The notes: generated by a model from the sequence alone, not told the origin. A stretch of 64,000 bases of DNA from Puccinia triticina (GCF_026914185.1 NC_070565.1:7254001-7318000), one strand, 5' to 3'. Counted from the stretch's first letter, positions 1 through 11,671 are shown. Program-made: numbers and translations.

Positions 1-1402
1 GGTCTCACTTTGCTGCGCTTGTAGTGGACTGGGCGCTACACTTATTTTTTTTCAAGCAGAAAAGATTCGCAAAAATAGGAAGCTATTTTCAATGGCTAAT
101 AACAGAATTCTGCTACGTTTATTGCTACAGTAGTAGAAAAAAACACTACTTCAGCAATTTTGCTGAGCTGCTGTATCAAAATCAACATTCCAATCTCAAT
201 CCTCAACATCATGCTTGTTGGAGGATGTCTGATTAATTGTCATATAAGGCAGTTTCCATAGAAAGGAGGAATTTCCCGCTACACTTTTAGAAGAAAGTGT
301 CCACATATGCTACACTTTTGGCGCTACAGGGCACTTGTAGCACCAAAAAGCGCAAATCTTTCTACTACGCTGTGATGAACAAAATTGGTCACTGCGCAGA
401 ATTGGCAGGACTCTGCCGCTCCAAGATGATTCCCAGGTAAAGTTGGGTGATCTGGAGAAACTCTGCTCCGCAGCTCCGCAGCTCCGCCGCATTGTAGGGC
501 TCTGAGTGGGATAAATAAAGTAAAGCTCCGCAGACATAAACCACAAAAAGAAAGCTCCACTGCATAAACAAGTTGACTCCGCAAAACCACAAGAAAACAG
601 CCGTAAAGCAAGCACAACTGTACCACATAAAGCAAGTCCGCAATGTATGCAAAGTAAAAGAAGCACAACAATCTGCAAATTAAAGTAAAATTGTAAAAAG
701 AGAGTCTTTGGGGAATATGATACAGAATCCTCCCTCCCCCACTGCGGTTTTGTAGAGAAAAGGAAGAGAACTAAAAGATATCCTCCGCCCGCCTCCCACG
801 CATGCCATCTGCTGACTCCGTTCACACGCGCACACTCATCATCTGCCAAGTGCTATACACAAATGCACATTATCCGCCAAGCTCTGCTCTCACGCTAACT
901 CCTGTTGTCTCCGCCGCTTGCCTTTGACTGCCGTCAAACTCCTCTCTCTAGCTTCCACGCCCCTGTCTAGCCTATGATGTCAGGATCCCACACACCGCCC
1001 TTCTGGCTGCCATGGCTCCCCCCAATCACCACCTCCGCTATCCAGTCCGCGCTGGCCTGCTTAGTCTGAGTCCAGTTCCGCCGTCAAGCTCCGCGCGCCG
1101 CCGCCTTCAGTTGTGCGCTCCGCTTCGCTCCGTTCCACACCGTTTCCGTGCCGCCTGTGTGCCGCACCGATTGCTCCGTGGAAAATTTCACATTTGTTCC
1201 ATAATTGATCACCAAAACACCCAACTGTAGCAAAATAAAAAAAATTGCTGCGCTAGACGCTACTCAAATTTAAAGTAGCGGTGTGGTGGCCACTTTTGCA
1301 GCGGTGGGGGCACACCAGATTTCCCTACCAACTCAACACTCAGGCACACACTCAAGATCAAGATTCCAGACCTCAAGAATTAGTGCGCGCATGCACGCGC
1401 GT
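1..1402. other. Non-coding repeat-like flank left of gypsy-1
   Basis: No credible gene is seen on either strand. Bases 1-370 and 1230-1320 carry many GCTAC/GTAGC and GCGCTA motifs, like the hAT-type repeats at 38.9 kb and 61.8 kb. Bases 390-1190 are unusually dense in CCGC tetramers, a bias shared with gypsy-1. The sequence may be an older element into which gypsy-1 inserted, since similar GCTAC-rich sequence resumes near 20030 beyond gypsy-1. Confidence 0.4.
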
Positions 1403-2287
1403 TGTGAGAATGAAAGCTGGTTTGCTGGTGAAGAATGTCCGCTAACCGCCTCCTTCAAGAATATTGATGTCCGGGCTGTGTGATTGTCGGTAACTTGGCT
1501 CCGCACCACTACTTTCTGCTAGCCTTCAGCGCTCCTCTACTGAGCCTGATCTATAGCGTAATAATCCGCAAGTGAATAAAGCTCTGCACGTCGTAAGCAC
1601 AAAAATCCGTAAGTAACTCTTGAATAAGGATAAGAACACAGAGAATCCTCTCAATAACTCTCGTACGTCCGTAGTTGTAAGTACAATGATGATGAGTGAA
1701 AATCCGTAATAATTCCATAGGATAAAGATAATAGGATTCCAAGAGTCGGATTCCGAGAGTCCCCCTTCCGTCCTCCCCTCCGCGCACGTCGCCGTTCCCA
1801 CGCAATCCCCCACGTCTGACACTTTCCCGCACTAGTCCGCCTACTCCGCCCGCTATCCCGCTTGTCACTTTCCCAGACTCCGCTCCTCTCCGAGGCTTGC
1901 CCTCCCACCGTCCTCTGTCTAGCCCCCGTCAGTCGTTCTCTCGCCACCGCCTTCACCCCGGTTCCACCCGCTGATGGAACCCGCTCGGGCTGTCATGGCT
2001 CACCCGCTGACGCGCCGCTGCTACCAGTCCACGTGTGTAGTCCCGCCGCAGTCCAGCCCTGTCTTTTTCCGCTCCGATCCAAATACCCAATCCGCAATCC
2101 GCAATCCGTGATCTGTGCATTCCAATCCGCGCGTGACTTTCCGTAAGCTTTCCTAGCGTGCTTTCCTGACCTCATCCTCAGTGCTTATGTCACCGGAATG
2201 CACCCTGCCTGAGCGGCTTTGTGCATTCCCCGCCCGCGCTATCCCCGCGTGGACATTCTACCGCGCTTGCCTATATAAATCACCACA
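1403..2287 (-). repeat. Gypsy-1 3' LTR
   Basis: This 885-bp direct repeat of 18421-19312 starts TGTGAGAATG and ends ATCACCACA on the plus strand. Being the LTR downstream of pol in minus orientation, it is the 3' LTR. It is followed on the plus strand by CCGCCCCAG, whose complement is the purine-rich tract expected just before a 3' LTR. Confidence 0.92.
2272..2279 (+). promoter_or_regulatory. Antisense TATA box at the LTR edge
   Basis: TATATAAA lies eight bases from the LTR end on the strand opposite to gag-pol, 128 bp upstream of the ATG of the antisense reading frame at 2407. The same octamer is kept in the other LTR (19297-19304). Promoter activity is inferred from motif and spacing only. 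Confidence 0.5.
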
Positions 2288-3189
2288 TCCGCCCCAGTTT
2301 TGAAATCCTGCCCCCAGGATCTTCCCACACATTCGCCCGCTCCCACACTCGTCCCACATCCCCATACACATCATCCTCCTTTCCCACCCATCTCTTCCCG
2401 TTCAATATGGTAGCTTGCGATTGCTGTACTTGACTCGGATTACCCTGCGTCTACTCCCGCGCTGGTCGTGCGTGTAACAACTGTAGGGATTCGAAACGCC
2501 GCTTCTCTGCCTTCACTCCCAAATCCGACAGCTCCCGCAGAAACCGCGAATCTCAAAACCGTCCACCGCCGTCTGGATCCTGAAGCTCTCGTGCGGAACG
2601 TTCCCCGTCTGTTATCTCGGTCAGTTCCCGCACCAAGTCGCCCTCCGCACACGGTGAAGACCTTATGACGCCGCCACCCAATCGTGCCGACTGCTCGAGC
2701 GCCAAAGAATACGTCCAACAAGCCCAGGCGTGGGCCTGTAAACACGGCGTCAACAGACCTTTAGTCGACGAGCGTCTCAAACGTCCTCAAGAACCCGCAT
2801 TGACACCTGCTGCTGGACCTTCATCGGCTGCCGCGCCTTCTCCCACTGCTGGTTCAAAGCGCCCCTCGGCGGATTCTACGGATTGATCCTCGAAGTGTCC
2901 ATGCCCAGCCGGTTCTCAGACTCTGGGTCTCCCAGCCCGTTTTTCCGCTCGTCCGCGTGACCCAACGCTGATTGTTCTCTCTCCAGAGCCCACGTTTCCC
3001 CAGGCTCCCGGTAAGTAACTTTCCGCTTCTACTTGTTGAGCCGTCGCTAACCATTGACCGCTTTTCCCGCTCCAGCCACCCCAGCAAGGGACACCGAGAT
3101 GGCATTTGAAGACTTGTCCCATACTCCTTCTTTTTTTTTTTTTTACCACCTTTTACCATACACCATCCAGAAAGAAACCGCAATCCATG

Positions 3190-3470
3190 TGTTGCAGTGA
3201 ACTGGGACAGCAGAACACAGTGCAGATGAGTTCGTGGAAGGATCAGTTTCATTGCATCATGAGAAAACAAGGAAAGCTGAGAAAGAAAGGAGAAGCTCAC
3301 CTGGGACAGCAGAACACAGCGCAGATGAGTTCGTGGAAGGATGAGGAAAAGCCTTCCACGTCTGCTGCCCAGGTGACTAGACTACACTAAATGACATGTC
3401 ACAGAATGTGAAAGTGAGAAGACAGGTTGGAAGCAGAAAAAAAACAGAACTACAACCCTACACCTCAACA
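3190..3470 (-). repeat. Copia-1 3' LTR
   Basis: 281-bp LTR beginning TGTTGCAGTG and ending CTCAACA on the plus strand. It matches 11372-11671 apart from small indels in the purine-rich middle and scattered substitutions. Confidence 0.94.
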
Positions 3471-3480
3471 CCCCCCCTTG
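3471..3480 (-). other. Copia-1 polypurine tract
   Basis: CCCCCCCTTG on the plus strand reads CAAGGGGGGG on the element strand and abuts the 3' LTR, the expected plus-strand primer site. Confidence 0.8.
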
Positions 3481-3553
3481 CTGAGAACCTGAAAAAAGGA
3501 AAACAAAAGAAAACAGAAGAAATGGAGAGAGAAAAAAAAAGAAAAGAGAATAA

Positions 3554-4934
3554 CTAGACTACCCCAAAGCGCGCACGATGTTCCTCCAGAAGAACCCGGT
3601 TGAGAGGCTTGGTTAACATGTCTGCAAGCATGTCTCTTGTTGAGACATGGAGTACCGTGATCTTCCCGCTTTTGACACATTCACGTGAGAATTGATACCG
3701 AGTGTTGATGTGTTTGGTGCGCGCGTGATGTTCAGGATTCTTTGCAAGCGCTTCTGCTCCGGCGTTGTCAACATGAAGAGGGATTGCGGAGCACGGGCGA
3801 AGTTTGAGTTCTGTCAAAATGTACCTTAACCATAGTCCTTCTTTACACGAGTCGGACATGGCTTTGTACTCAGCCTCTGTGCTGGAGTGTGAAACCGTGG
3901 CTTGCTTCCGAGATTTCCAGGAGATAGCCCCATCACCAAGGCGGAAGGTGTATCCAGATTTTGATTTCCTTTCATGGCGGTCTTCAGCCCAGTCCGAATC
4001 CGAGAAACCAGAGCAGGTCAGGGAACCTCCAAGTCGCAGACGAAGGTCTTTGGTAGAAATTAAGTAGTGGAGTACCCTAACAGCTGCGCGCCAGTGAGCT
4101 TCCGAGGGGTCCCGTAGAAACTGAGAGAGTCTGTTGATTGCGAAGGACACATCCGGGCGCGTGCATTGAGATGCCCAGAGAAGAGCACCAACCAGCTGGG
4201 GGTAAGGACCGGGGGACAATTCCTCGCCTGCTTTGTGGGGTACTAGATCTTTGAAAACGGAATCGGTAGGAGTACGGACTGAGATCGGGGGTTCGACTAG
4301 AAATTGTTTCTGCATGTCGGTGATATAGTGCGGCTGGGAAAGGTAGACTGCCTTGTTGTCAAAGTCGCACTCAATCTTCATAGACAAGAAGTGATGGAGC
4401 TCCTTGTCCGCTCCTATTTTGAAACGTTTACCTAACGAGGTAATGAGTGAGTCTACGACTAGCGGCTCCCCTACAATTGCCAAATCGTCCACGTGGACCG
4501 TGACCGCACCAACAAGATTGCCGTCCCTTACGGTGAAGTATAAGGTAGGGTCGTAACAAGACTGAGTAAGACCTGCCTGTAGAAGGCCATCATGCAGCTC
4601 CTTGTTCCACTCGCGCGGGGACTGCTTCAGGCCGTAGATTGAACGGTGAACTTCGCAGACCCAGTCTGGGTGCGCTGGGTCTTCAAACCCCGGAGGTTGT
4701 TCCATAAAGACAGGCTCTTCGAGACGGCCGTTCAGAAAGGCGGTTTTAAAGTCGACTTGCCTGCCTTTCCACTGCTTGATTGCCAATAAGCTCAGAATCA
4801 AGCGGAGGGTTTCTTGCCGAAGGGTGGGTGCGAAAACTTCGTCGTAGTCTACGCCGTGGACTTGGGTGTACCCCATTGCAACTAATCTTGCCTTTAGCTT
4901 TTGGATTGAATGGTCGGGCCGACATTTAATTTTA
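3554..4934 (-). pseudogene. Copia-1 reverse transcriptase C-part and RNase H
   Basis: Minus-strand segment encoding most of a Ty1/copia RT and RNase H. Visible RT motifs are DYDEVFAPT, the DFKTAFLNG block with its catalytic Asp, the YGLKQSPREW block and the HVDDLAIV catalytic loop (the usual YVDD with His for Tyr). RNase H shows DSDWAEDRHERKSKSGY, SSTEAEYKA and an ADMLTKPL-like end typical of the family's C-terminus. The reading frame is open from 4934 to the stop at 3554. Its N-terminal portion lies at 6784-7142, beyond the nested element at 4935-6775; deleting that element with one 8-bp duplication joins the two in frame. The part is unusually well preserved for a broken element. Confidence 0.92.
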
Positions 4935-6775
4935 GGGTCAGCCTAAATGCACTCCATAAATTTACTTCATGCACTCCAAAAGTGAGTTCATGGAGCATGC
5001 ACTCCAAGAAAGTTGGAGTGTGGGCCCCAGCAAGCCAAAGAAATTGGAGTAAGCCACCATGCACTCCATTTGCCACCAAATTTAATGAGTGTCCCAATAG
5101 TTCACTCCATACAATTGGAGTGCATGGACCCAGCACTCCCTTTCTGATGTTTTACTCCCTGAAAAAGGAGTGCCCCCTGCACACTCCAGCATCCAGTGGA
5201 GTACACTAGATGCCAGCCATCAAGTGTGTAGGTACACACCCCAATCAATGACCAACCATCTATTGGAGCACACCCCTCCGATTGACCAGTCATCTCGTCA
5301 TGTGAGGTACACACCCCACTCTATGGTTAGTCGTGGAGTGGGATGTGCACTCCTAGAGTGACCATACTTCTCAATGGCTGGCCATCAACAGACACATTCC
5401 ACTCGATGGCCGGTCATCGGGCAGAGCACACGCTTGATGACCAGTCATTGAGTGGGATGTGTACCCCAATGACCGGTCATCAAGCGGAGTACACACCTTG
5501 TTTGCTGACCGGCCATTGAGTGTGATGTTCACACTCGATGGCCGGTCATCGAGCGAGATGTGTATTCCGCCCAATCGCCGGCATTGAGCGGAGAACACAC
5601 CTCACTCTCACCTACCTCACTTGATGATCGCCAATCAAGTTCACATCACACTCGCCGGTCAACCAGCGGGGTGTGCTCCGCTCGATGACCGGTCAACCAG
5701 CGGGATGTGTACCCCACTCAATGGCCGGTCATTGAGCGGAGCACACACCCCGCTGGTTGACCGGTCATCGACTGGGATGGTTTGACCGGTCATTGAGTGG
5801 GATGTGCACTCAATGGCTGGCCATCGAGAGGAGTACACGCCTCGCTCAATGACCGGCCATCGAGTGGGGTACACATCCCGCTGGTTGACCGGTCATCGGA
5901 TTCGAGTGGGATGTGCACTTGATGGCCGGTCATCAAGCGAGGCGTGCACTCCGCTTGATGGCCAGTCATCGAGTGGGTTAAACATCCCGCTGGTTGACCG
6001 TTCATCGAGTGGGATGTGCACTCGATGGCCGGTCATCAAGCGAGGCGTGCACTCCGCTCGATGGCCGGTCATCGAGTGGGTTAAACATCCCACTGGTTGA
6101 CCGTTCATCGAGTGGGATGTGCACTCGGTGGCCGGTCATCAAGCGAGGCGTGCACTCCGCTCAATGGCCGGTCATCGAGTGGGTTAAACATCCCGCTGGT
6201 TGACCGTTCATCGAGTGGGATGTGCACTCGATGGCCGGTCATCAAGCGGAGCACACACCCCACTGGTTGACCGGTCATCAAGTGGGATGTGCACTTGATG
6301 GCCGGTCATCGAGGGATGCGTACCCCACCCGATGACCGGTCAACCAGCAGGATGTGTCCTCCGCTTGCTGACCTTTCATCTTGATGACTGGTCATCAAGT
6401 GGGGTCTGTACTCCTCTTGATGGCCGGTCTGGGGCCGGGTGGGCACTCCAAAAAAGAGTGGAATGGAGTGTACTCCAATGCACTCCAGTTGAAATTGTGC
6501 CAACTGGAGTGCATAGCCAAAACCTTTTGCTCAAAAAGTGAGTGCTTGGGTGTATACTCCATTTTTTTTGGAGTGTATCTAGCTGCACTCCCTTATTTTG
6601 GTAAGTTTTGGCTTACCCTGGCCTGTACTCCAACATAAATGGAGTGCCCATATGGAGACTCCATGAATTTGGAGTGCAAAATCACAGCACTCCAATATTT
6701 TTGGAGTACCCATTTCCCAAAGCCAAAAATGTGGAGTGCATGAAGTAAATTTTTGGAGTGCATTTAGGCTGACCC
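4935..6775. mobile_element. Non-autonomous hAT-like element with internal tandem array
   Basis: 1,841-bp insert with ~44-bp terminal inverted repeats starting GGGTCAGCCTAAATGCACTC and exact 8-bp duplications TAATTTTA (4927-4934, 6776-6783), the hAT duplication length. GGAGTGCA/TGCACTCC motifs recur many times near both ends, like transposase-binding subterminal repeats. There is no transposase. The centre is a tandem array. Excision with one duplication restores the copia-1 RT frame. Confidence 0.85.
5390..6430. repeat. Palindromic tandem array inside the hAT-like element
   Basis: Alternating forward and inverted copies of GGCCGGTCATCGAGTGGG are built into a ~34-bp basic unit and a 103-bp higher-order unit. 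TTGACCGTTCATCGAGTGGG recurs at 5994, 6097 and 6200. The array is dense in TGACCGGTCA palindromes, so single strands could form many hairpins. Reading frames here (for example 5804-6100 and 5790-6005) are periodic artefacts. Confidence 0.85.
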
Positions 6776-6783
6776 TAATTTTA

Positions 6784-7142
6784 AAGACCCACTTGGACTT
6801 TATGATTTTACGCTTGGCCGGACGAGGGACAAATCGCCAGGTGTCCATGCCGAGAAGAGAGACAAACTCGTCTTCAGCCGCCTTCAGCCATTTAGCTTTG
6901 TTTGGTGAGCACAGCAGCTGTTTCCAGGTTTTAGGGGTGTCGACTTCATCAGAGGCTGATGCGGATTTTGACCATGTACCGTACCGATCGGGGGCGCGCC
7001 TTTGATGGCCGGAGCGACGAGTTGGAGGCGACGGGTTCCTAAGGGCCGCAGCCTGCGAAGGAGGATTAGCCGGTTCTGGGATTGAAGACTGAGGTCGAGA
7101 GGAGGGAGAAAGAGGTGGAGGAGCTTGGGGAACCGGAGGAGA
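6784..7142 (-). pseudogene. Copia-1 linker and N-terminus of reverse transcriptase
   Basis: Minus-strand coding segment between two insertions. It carries the Pro/Ser-rich linker after integrase, an RSGHQRRAPDRYGTW stretch and the start of RT (WLKAAEDEFVSLLGMDTW, then SKWVFKI), as in the first Ty1/copia RT block. On its right it joins in frame to integrase at 8596 once the 7148-8595 insert and one TGAGG copy are removed. On its left it joins RT at 4934 once the hAT-like element is removed. Both junctions therefore support a single ancestral pol frame. No internal stop is seen in this segment. Confidence 0.88.
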
Positions 7143-7147
7143 TGAGG

Positions 7148-8595
7148 TGTCAGCCTGCGTGATGCCAAGGACAATAATCCTTCTAGCTACACGAGCTGCA
7201 AAGTAAAATACTAGAGTTTTAAGGACTCTGGGGATGATATCCAAGGCTTTGGAGAGGTTGTGTGGCGTAAAAAATAGAGAAATAGTAGTTTAATTATATT
7301 AATAAAATTAATATAATTAAAATAAGAGGGGCCTGCAAGCAGGGGTGGTTTAGATCCCTCTAAGGTATCGTGCAAAAGCAGAAGATTTAGGTACCTGTTA
7401 GTACTGGGGCCTGCAAGCAGGGGTGGTTTAGATCCCAGCAAGAATGAAGCGGAGAATCTCAAGAGAAAGGGGTTAAACTTACTAGAATTAAGCCCTTAAA
7501 GTCTTGAGGTTCTTCAGGGGAGAATCTGAGCAGATTCAGACGAAGGAATTGAACTAAAGTCAGCAACTAAGGATCTTACCAGGCAGAGAACAGGTGTTGA
7601 GCACGTGTTGGAAGCGGGTAATGATCAGAGTAGGTGTAATAGCATGAGGGAGGGTCTTTGGAGCGCACAGAGGGCCCTTTAAATAGTCATGAAAGCCCTC
7701 AGGGAGCGCTCAGGGAGCCATATAGCTGCTGGCCAACTTGTGGGCGTAATTCTGGCTCAATTTGGCGGTTGGCCAACTTGTGGGCGTGATTTTAGACCAA
7801 TTTGGCAACGCTACAGGAGGACTATTCCTTTTTGGGGTGTGCAAATGGCTGCAAAAGTAATATTTGGCCGTATCAGGACTAGTCTAAAACACTTCTAACT
7901 AGTAGGGGTTGTTACGTGTGTCCTATCTTCTAGATTGGGCCACTTATGATGCTCCTGTATCATAATTAGTCTGAAACACATGGTAATTGTTTCAGGCTAA
8001 TTTACAGGTTACATAATAGTAATTACTGTTTGGGACATGCAGACTGTCACGTGTGGCCAATTGTTCTGCTTTGGTCTACATAATGACATCACATGTACCA
8101 ATTGGTTGGTACTTCTTATCTTTGTGCGTCAAGAATGTTTTATTTACATCATTACATATGTAATGGAACATTCTAGGCGCTCATGGGACTCAGAAGGTGT
8201 CATATCTTCATAGTATGGCGTGATCACGGCCTTTTTGGGTGTCTGTGGCGCTTACAAGCATATGTACATGAGCATATAAGCATGAGCGCTACCTTATCCG
8301 TGGTAACTGGGTATATTTTCATGTGTAATTTACACAGGGAAGGAGTAAGAGTTTAGGGTACGTTGCAGTGAGGTACCCTAGTTTATTTTAGGCGTAGATT
8401 AGGAATCTGAAGTAATATTCTACAATTTACATATGTAAGAGTGCGTAATAATGTCTCTTTCATAGGTAATATTTATACTTTTTATAGTGTTACATATGTA
8501 GGAGATTAGTAATAATGTCTCTAACATATGTAACAATTTTATTATTTTTCTGTGATATTATGTCACGGTGGCTCTGACATAGTAGCCAGCTGACA
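7148..8595. mobile_element. Solo-LTR-like insertion in copia-1
   Basis: 1,448-bp insert with perfect 6-bp terminal inverted repeats TGTCAG/CTGACA and 5-bp duplications TGAGG (7143-7147, 8596-8600). TG...CA ends and 5-bp duplication fit a solo LTR or a very small LTR element. No coding capacity is seen. Inside are two copies of a 30-bp unit (GGGGCCTGCAAGCAGGGGTG...) at ~7328 and ~7407, two copies of TTGGCCAACTTGTGGGCGT near 7733 and 7770, and repeated ACATATGTA motifs near 8150-8530. Removal restores the copia-1 frame. Confidence 0.85.
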
Positions 8596-9881
8596 TGAGG
8601 AAGGAGATTGAGGGGAGGGGGGAGGAGGGGGAGGAGGAGAGCAGGGGGAACTGGGGGAGGGAGGGGGAGCAGAAGGGACCAGAGGAGATAAAACCGGCGA
8701 AGAGGGTCGCTGAGCCGGTACTGCATGAATAGATGCTGTTAGACGACGGTCAAATCTTGGTTTCAACGGAATATCCAGTGGCGGTAGATTTTCAGACACG
8801 GGATCAGGTCCCAGGATTGCTTTGGGAGGTTGACGGTGCGGTTGAGCAGGAGGTGAAGATTGAATGGGCCAAGGTAGTTCCACAGCTACAGGTGATGGCT
8901 CACGTTTCAGCTCAGCACCGTAAGGGAAGGAGAGATCGTCAAAGAGGACGTCTTGAGTTTTTATGACGGACCTCCTTTCCAAATCCCATACTCGATACCC
9001 GTTTCTGTCTCCCAGATAGGAGAGGAGTATTGCTGATCGGCCTTTCTTGTCGAGTTTCTTCCTATCCGCTTCTGGAACCTTGTACCAAACCAAGCAACCA
9101 AATGGATGTAGGGATGACAAATTTACAAGCGGTTTGTCCAGGACCTTGTTTGGTGGCTTGAAACCTGCTGGGGTGTAGCACGGGACAGAGTTTAGAGAGA
9201 AAGACACGTGGCGGAGGGCATCCGCCCAAAAGAATTTGGGAAGGCCTGCACTCAGAAGGGAACAACGGATTAGGTTCCCTATGGTTTGATTCGTCCGTTC
9301 TGCAACACCGTTTAGCTTGGGGGAATGCGGAGGCCCGGGCTCGTGTGAAATTCCAGCTTGATCCAGGTAGGAAGAAAACTCAGATGACATGTATTCACCA
9401 CTGTTATTGGAGCGCAGTGCAAGGATTTTGTGCGCTCCATCTTGCTCAAAGTGGGCACGAAAAATTTTGAAGCAGGAAGACACATCTGATTTTGATTTCA
9501 TCGGAAAGAAGGAAACAAATTTGGAGAAATCATCGATGAAGGTTACAAAGTACTTGTACCCTTCTCTGGATTGGACCTTGAATAATCAACGTCGGAGTGT
9601 ATAAGTTTGCCGGGTTGATTGGATCGATATGCGGAACGAGATTTGAAGGATAAACGGTGCATCTTGGATTGCACGCACACAGGACATTGCTGAACATCGA
9701 TCTCGTTCATGATTGATGGTTTGATGTTCTTGATCTTCAAAAGGGGCTTCAGGGGCCGGAGGCCTATGTGAGATAGGCGGTGATGATACCCCAGAAGAGA
9801 GGTGTCAACGGAAGACTGATAGTGGGTGGATGTAGAGAGAGATGTTACCTTGTTGGATGGAAGGTAATATAGATTTCCTTT
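8596..9881 (-). pseudogene. Copia-1 integrase
   Basis: Minus-strand Ty1/copia integrase. The N-terminal zinc region shows HHRLSHIGLRPLKP followed by CPVCVQSKMHR, an HHCC-type finger. The catalytic core shows HSDV, FVTFIDDFSKFV, then NSGEYMSSEF and a PHSPKLNGVAERTNQTI block containing the catalytic Glu, giving D,D,E; the second Asp of the usual DNG motif reads Asn-Asn-Ser here. A frameshift near 9570-9590 separates the zinc region from the core, and an in-frame TGA at 9882 separates it from gag-protease. The C-terminal tail is a Pro/Ser-rich linker (many PPP runs near 8600-8700) interrupted at 8595 by the solo-LTR-like insert. Confidence 0.9.
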
Positions 9882-11267
9882 TCAGTATCCTCGGCCAACG
9901 GCGTTGCCTTGTACCCCGACAGAGCCAGACTGGAAGATGTCACAGCTGTTCTTGTTGAAGATGCAGGTCAGACCTGCGTTGCACATGGCTGCTATTGACA
10001 ACAGAGGCTCGTGAAGATCAGGAACGACGAGGGTGGGTACTGAGACTGGTGTGTCAAGCGGAAGAGTCGAAGTGCCACGATGAGTAGCAGAGACTTTTGA
10101 GTGATCGGCAAGGCAAATTGCGGTATGGTCTGGTTTGATGCTGGAGACGGCCTCTGCATACGGCGTCATACAGTTAGAGCATCCCGAGTCGAGGTTTGCA
10201 TCGCGCTGGGCGATGGAGCTGGCGTTTGCGGTATGCTCAGCAATAACGACCGCATTGCCTGCTCTGGCTGGATGGTGAGAAGAGTGGCCGTCATCCGAGC
10301 CCGAGTAGTCGGAGTCGTCATTGTCTTCCCCCCCTCCAAGCTCAACGACCGTAGTCTTTCCTGCTTTGGCTTGAGGCTTCGGTCCTGCGCGACCTCTGCG
10401 GCTTCCATGGCGGCGATGGCGGTCAGTCCCGTGTGACGAATCAAGTCGACGGCCCTGCTTGTGCTCTGTGAGGATCCAAGCTGCACTCTCGCAGGCCGAT
10501 AGTTCGTGGCCGTTGATGTTGCAGAAAGTACAGAAGAGGGCACCATTCCAGGGAGGACAAGGCTTGTGGTCATTCGACACATTGGCGCGGGCGACCAATT
10601 CAACAAGTTGAGCCTCCTCGAGACGAGCCTTACGACGAAGGGATTCTTGACGCAGAGCCGACACGATCTTGGTTGACGAGATACGGCTCTCATTCATGAG
10701 AGCGGACACGCAGGGGTGCCAGTCGGAAGGAAGAGATTTCAACAGGGAGGTCGCATGTATGTCGTCCGGAGTGAGGGGGGTGGCAGGAGTGACAACCGCG
10801 TTGAGGCGCTCAGCATAGCCTTGGAGTTGATTGATGTGAGCATTGACATCATTGCCGGTCATGCGGGCGGTGGTTAGTTTTTGAAGCCAGTACATCCTTC
10901 CTCCAGAGGAAGAGTCTTGATGAGCCTCTTTCAAGGCCTCCCACATCCCTTTTGCATCGTCCTTGAAAATTCGGATATAGCGGAGGTTGACTGGTTCTAC
11001 CGTGCGGGACATGACCGAGCATATGGCCAGATTATCCTGCGCTTGGGTAGGTCGTCGAGTAGGTGCAGTGCCTTGGGGAAGAGTCTCAATGATATAGCCA
11101 ACTCCAGTCACGTTGAAATGAATTTCGAGTACCACGGACCAGTCGAGATAGTTTGATTTTTCACCTGGGGCCTTGAGTGGTTTGACCCCAGAGATCTTTA
11201 GTGCCGGGTGTGATGTGAGCTCCATGTGAGGCGGAGCAAATTTTACGGTGGAATTGCTGGTCAACAT
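9882..11267 (-). pseudogene. Copia-1 gag-protease
   Basis: 461-residue minus-strand frame starting at ATG 11267, about 100 bp inside the 5' LTR. It has a Ty1/copia gag domain (WSVVLEIHF near residue 45; an MTGNDVNAHINQLQGYAERL-type helix near 135), a zinc knuckle CTFCNINGHELSAC (CX2CX4HX4C) near residue 248, a basic/acidic linker, and the aspartic protease motif NLDSGCSNCM near residue 362. The frame stops at a TGA directly after GNAVGRGY and then continues in the same phase into integrase, so the stop is probably a nonsense mutation of a once continuous gag-pol frame. Confidence 0.9.
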
Positions 11268-11356
11268 CAGTGCTGATGGAGCGAAAGAGTGGTTGATCCG
11301 TCGGATGAATCACGAACTAAGTAATCTGGTATTTAATGTGCACGAGCTAGAGGCAA

Positions 11357-11371
11357 CTGGGTTTCATAACC
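11357..11371 (-). other. Copia-1 primer-binding region
   Basis: Directly inside the 5' LTR the element strand reads GGTTATGAAACCCAG. Its complement GGGTTTCATAACC contains a CAT anticodon-like core. Drosophila copia primes from the anticodon arm of initiator tRNA-Met, and this site resembles such a half-tRNA site with one base extra. Inferred. Confidence 0.45.
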
Positions 11372-11671
11372 TGTTGCAGTGAACTGGGACAGCAAAACAC
11401 AGCGCAGATGAGTTCGTGGAAGGATCAGTTTCATTGCATCATGAGAAAACAAAGAAAGCTGAGAAAGAAAGAAAAAGGAGAAGAAGAAAGGAAAAGCTCA
11501 CCTGGGACAGCAGAACACAGCGCAGATGAGTTCGTGGAAGGATGAGGAAAAGCCTTCCACATCTGCTGCCCAGGTGACTAGACTACACTACATGACATGT
11601 CACAGAATGTGAAAGTGAGAAGACAGGTTGGAAGCAGAAACAAAACAGAACTACAACCCTACACCTCAACA
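11372..11671 (-). repeat. Copia-1 5' LTR
   Basis: 300-bp LTR with TGTTG/CAACA ends, paired with 3190-3470. It is followed by the CCATG duplication at 11672-11676. Confidence 0.94.

Larger units (their letters stand above)
3190..11671 (-). mobile_element. Copia-1: Ty1/copia LTR retrotransposon, decayed
   Basis: LTRs at 3190-3470 and 11372-11671 carry TGTTG/CAACA termini and are flanked by CCATG duplications (3185-3189, 11672-11676). Gene order on the minus strand is gag-protease-integrase-RT-RNase H, which defines Ty1/copia. It is interrupted by a hAT-like element (4935-6775) and a solo-LTR-like insert (7148-8595), and broken further by an in-frame TGA after protease and a frameshift early in integrase. 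It was inserted into exon 2 of the gypsy-1 antisense gene, so it is younger than gypsy-1. Confidence 0.95.

Noticed and set aside
310..849. Open reading frames on the minus strand near the window start
   Set aside because: No recognisable domain, overlapping frames, and the sequence looks like repeat DNA rich in CCGC and GCTAC motifs.
5790..6203. Overlapping frames with repeated LDGRSSS-type peptides
   Set aside because: They are periodic readings of the 103-bp tandem array inside a non-autonomous element.
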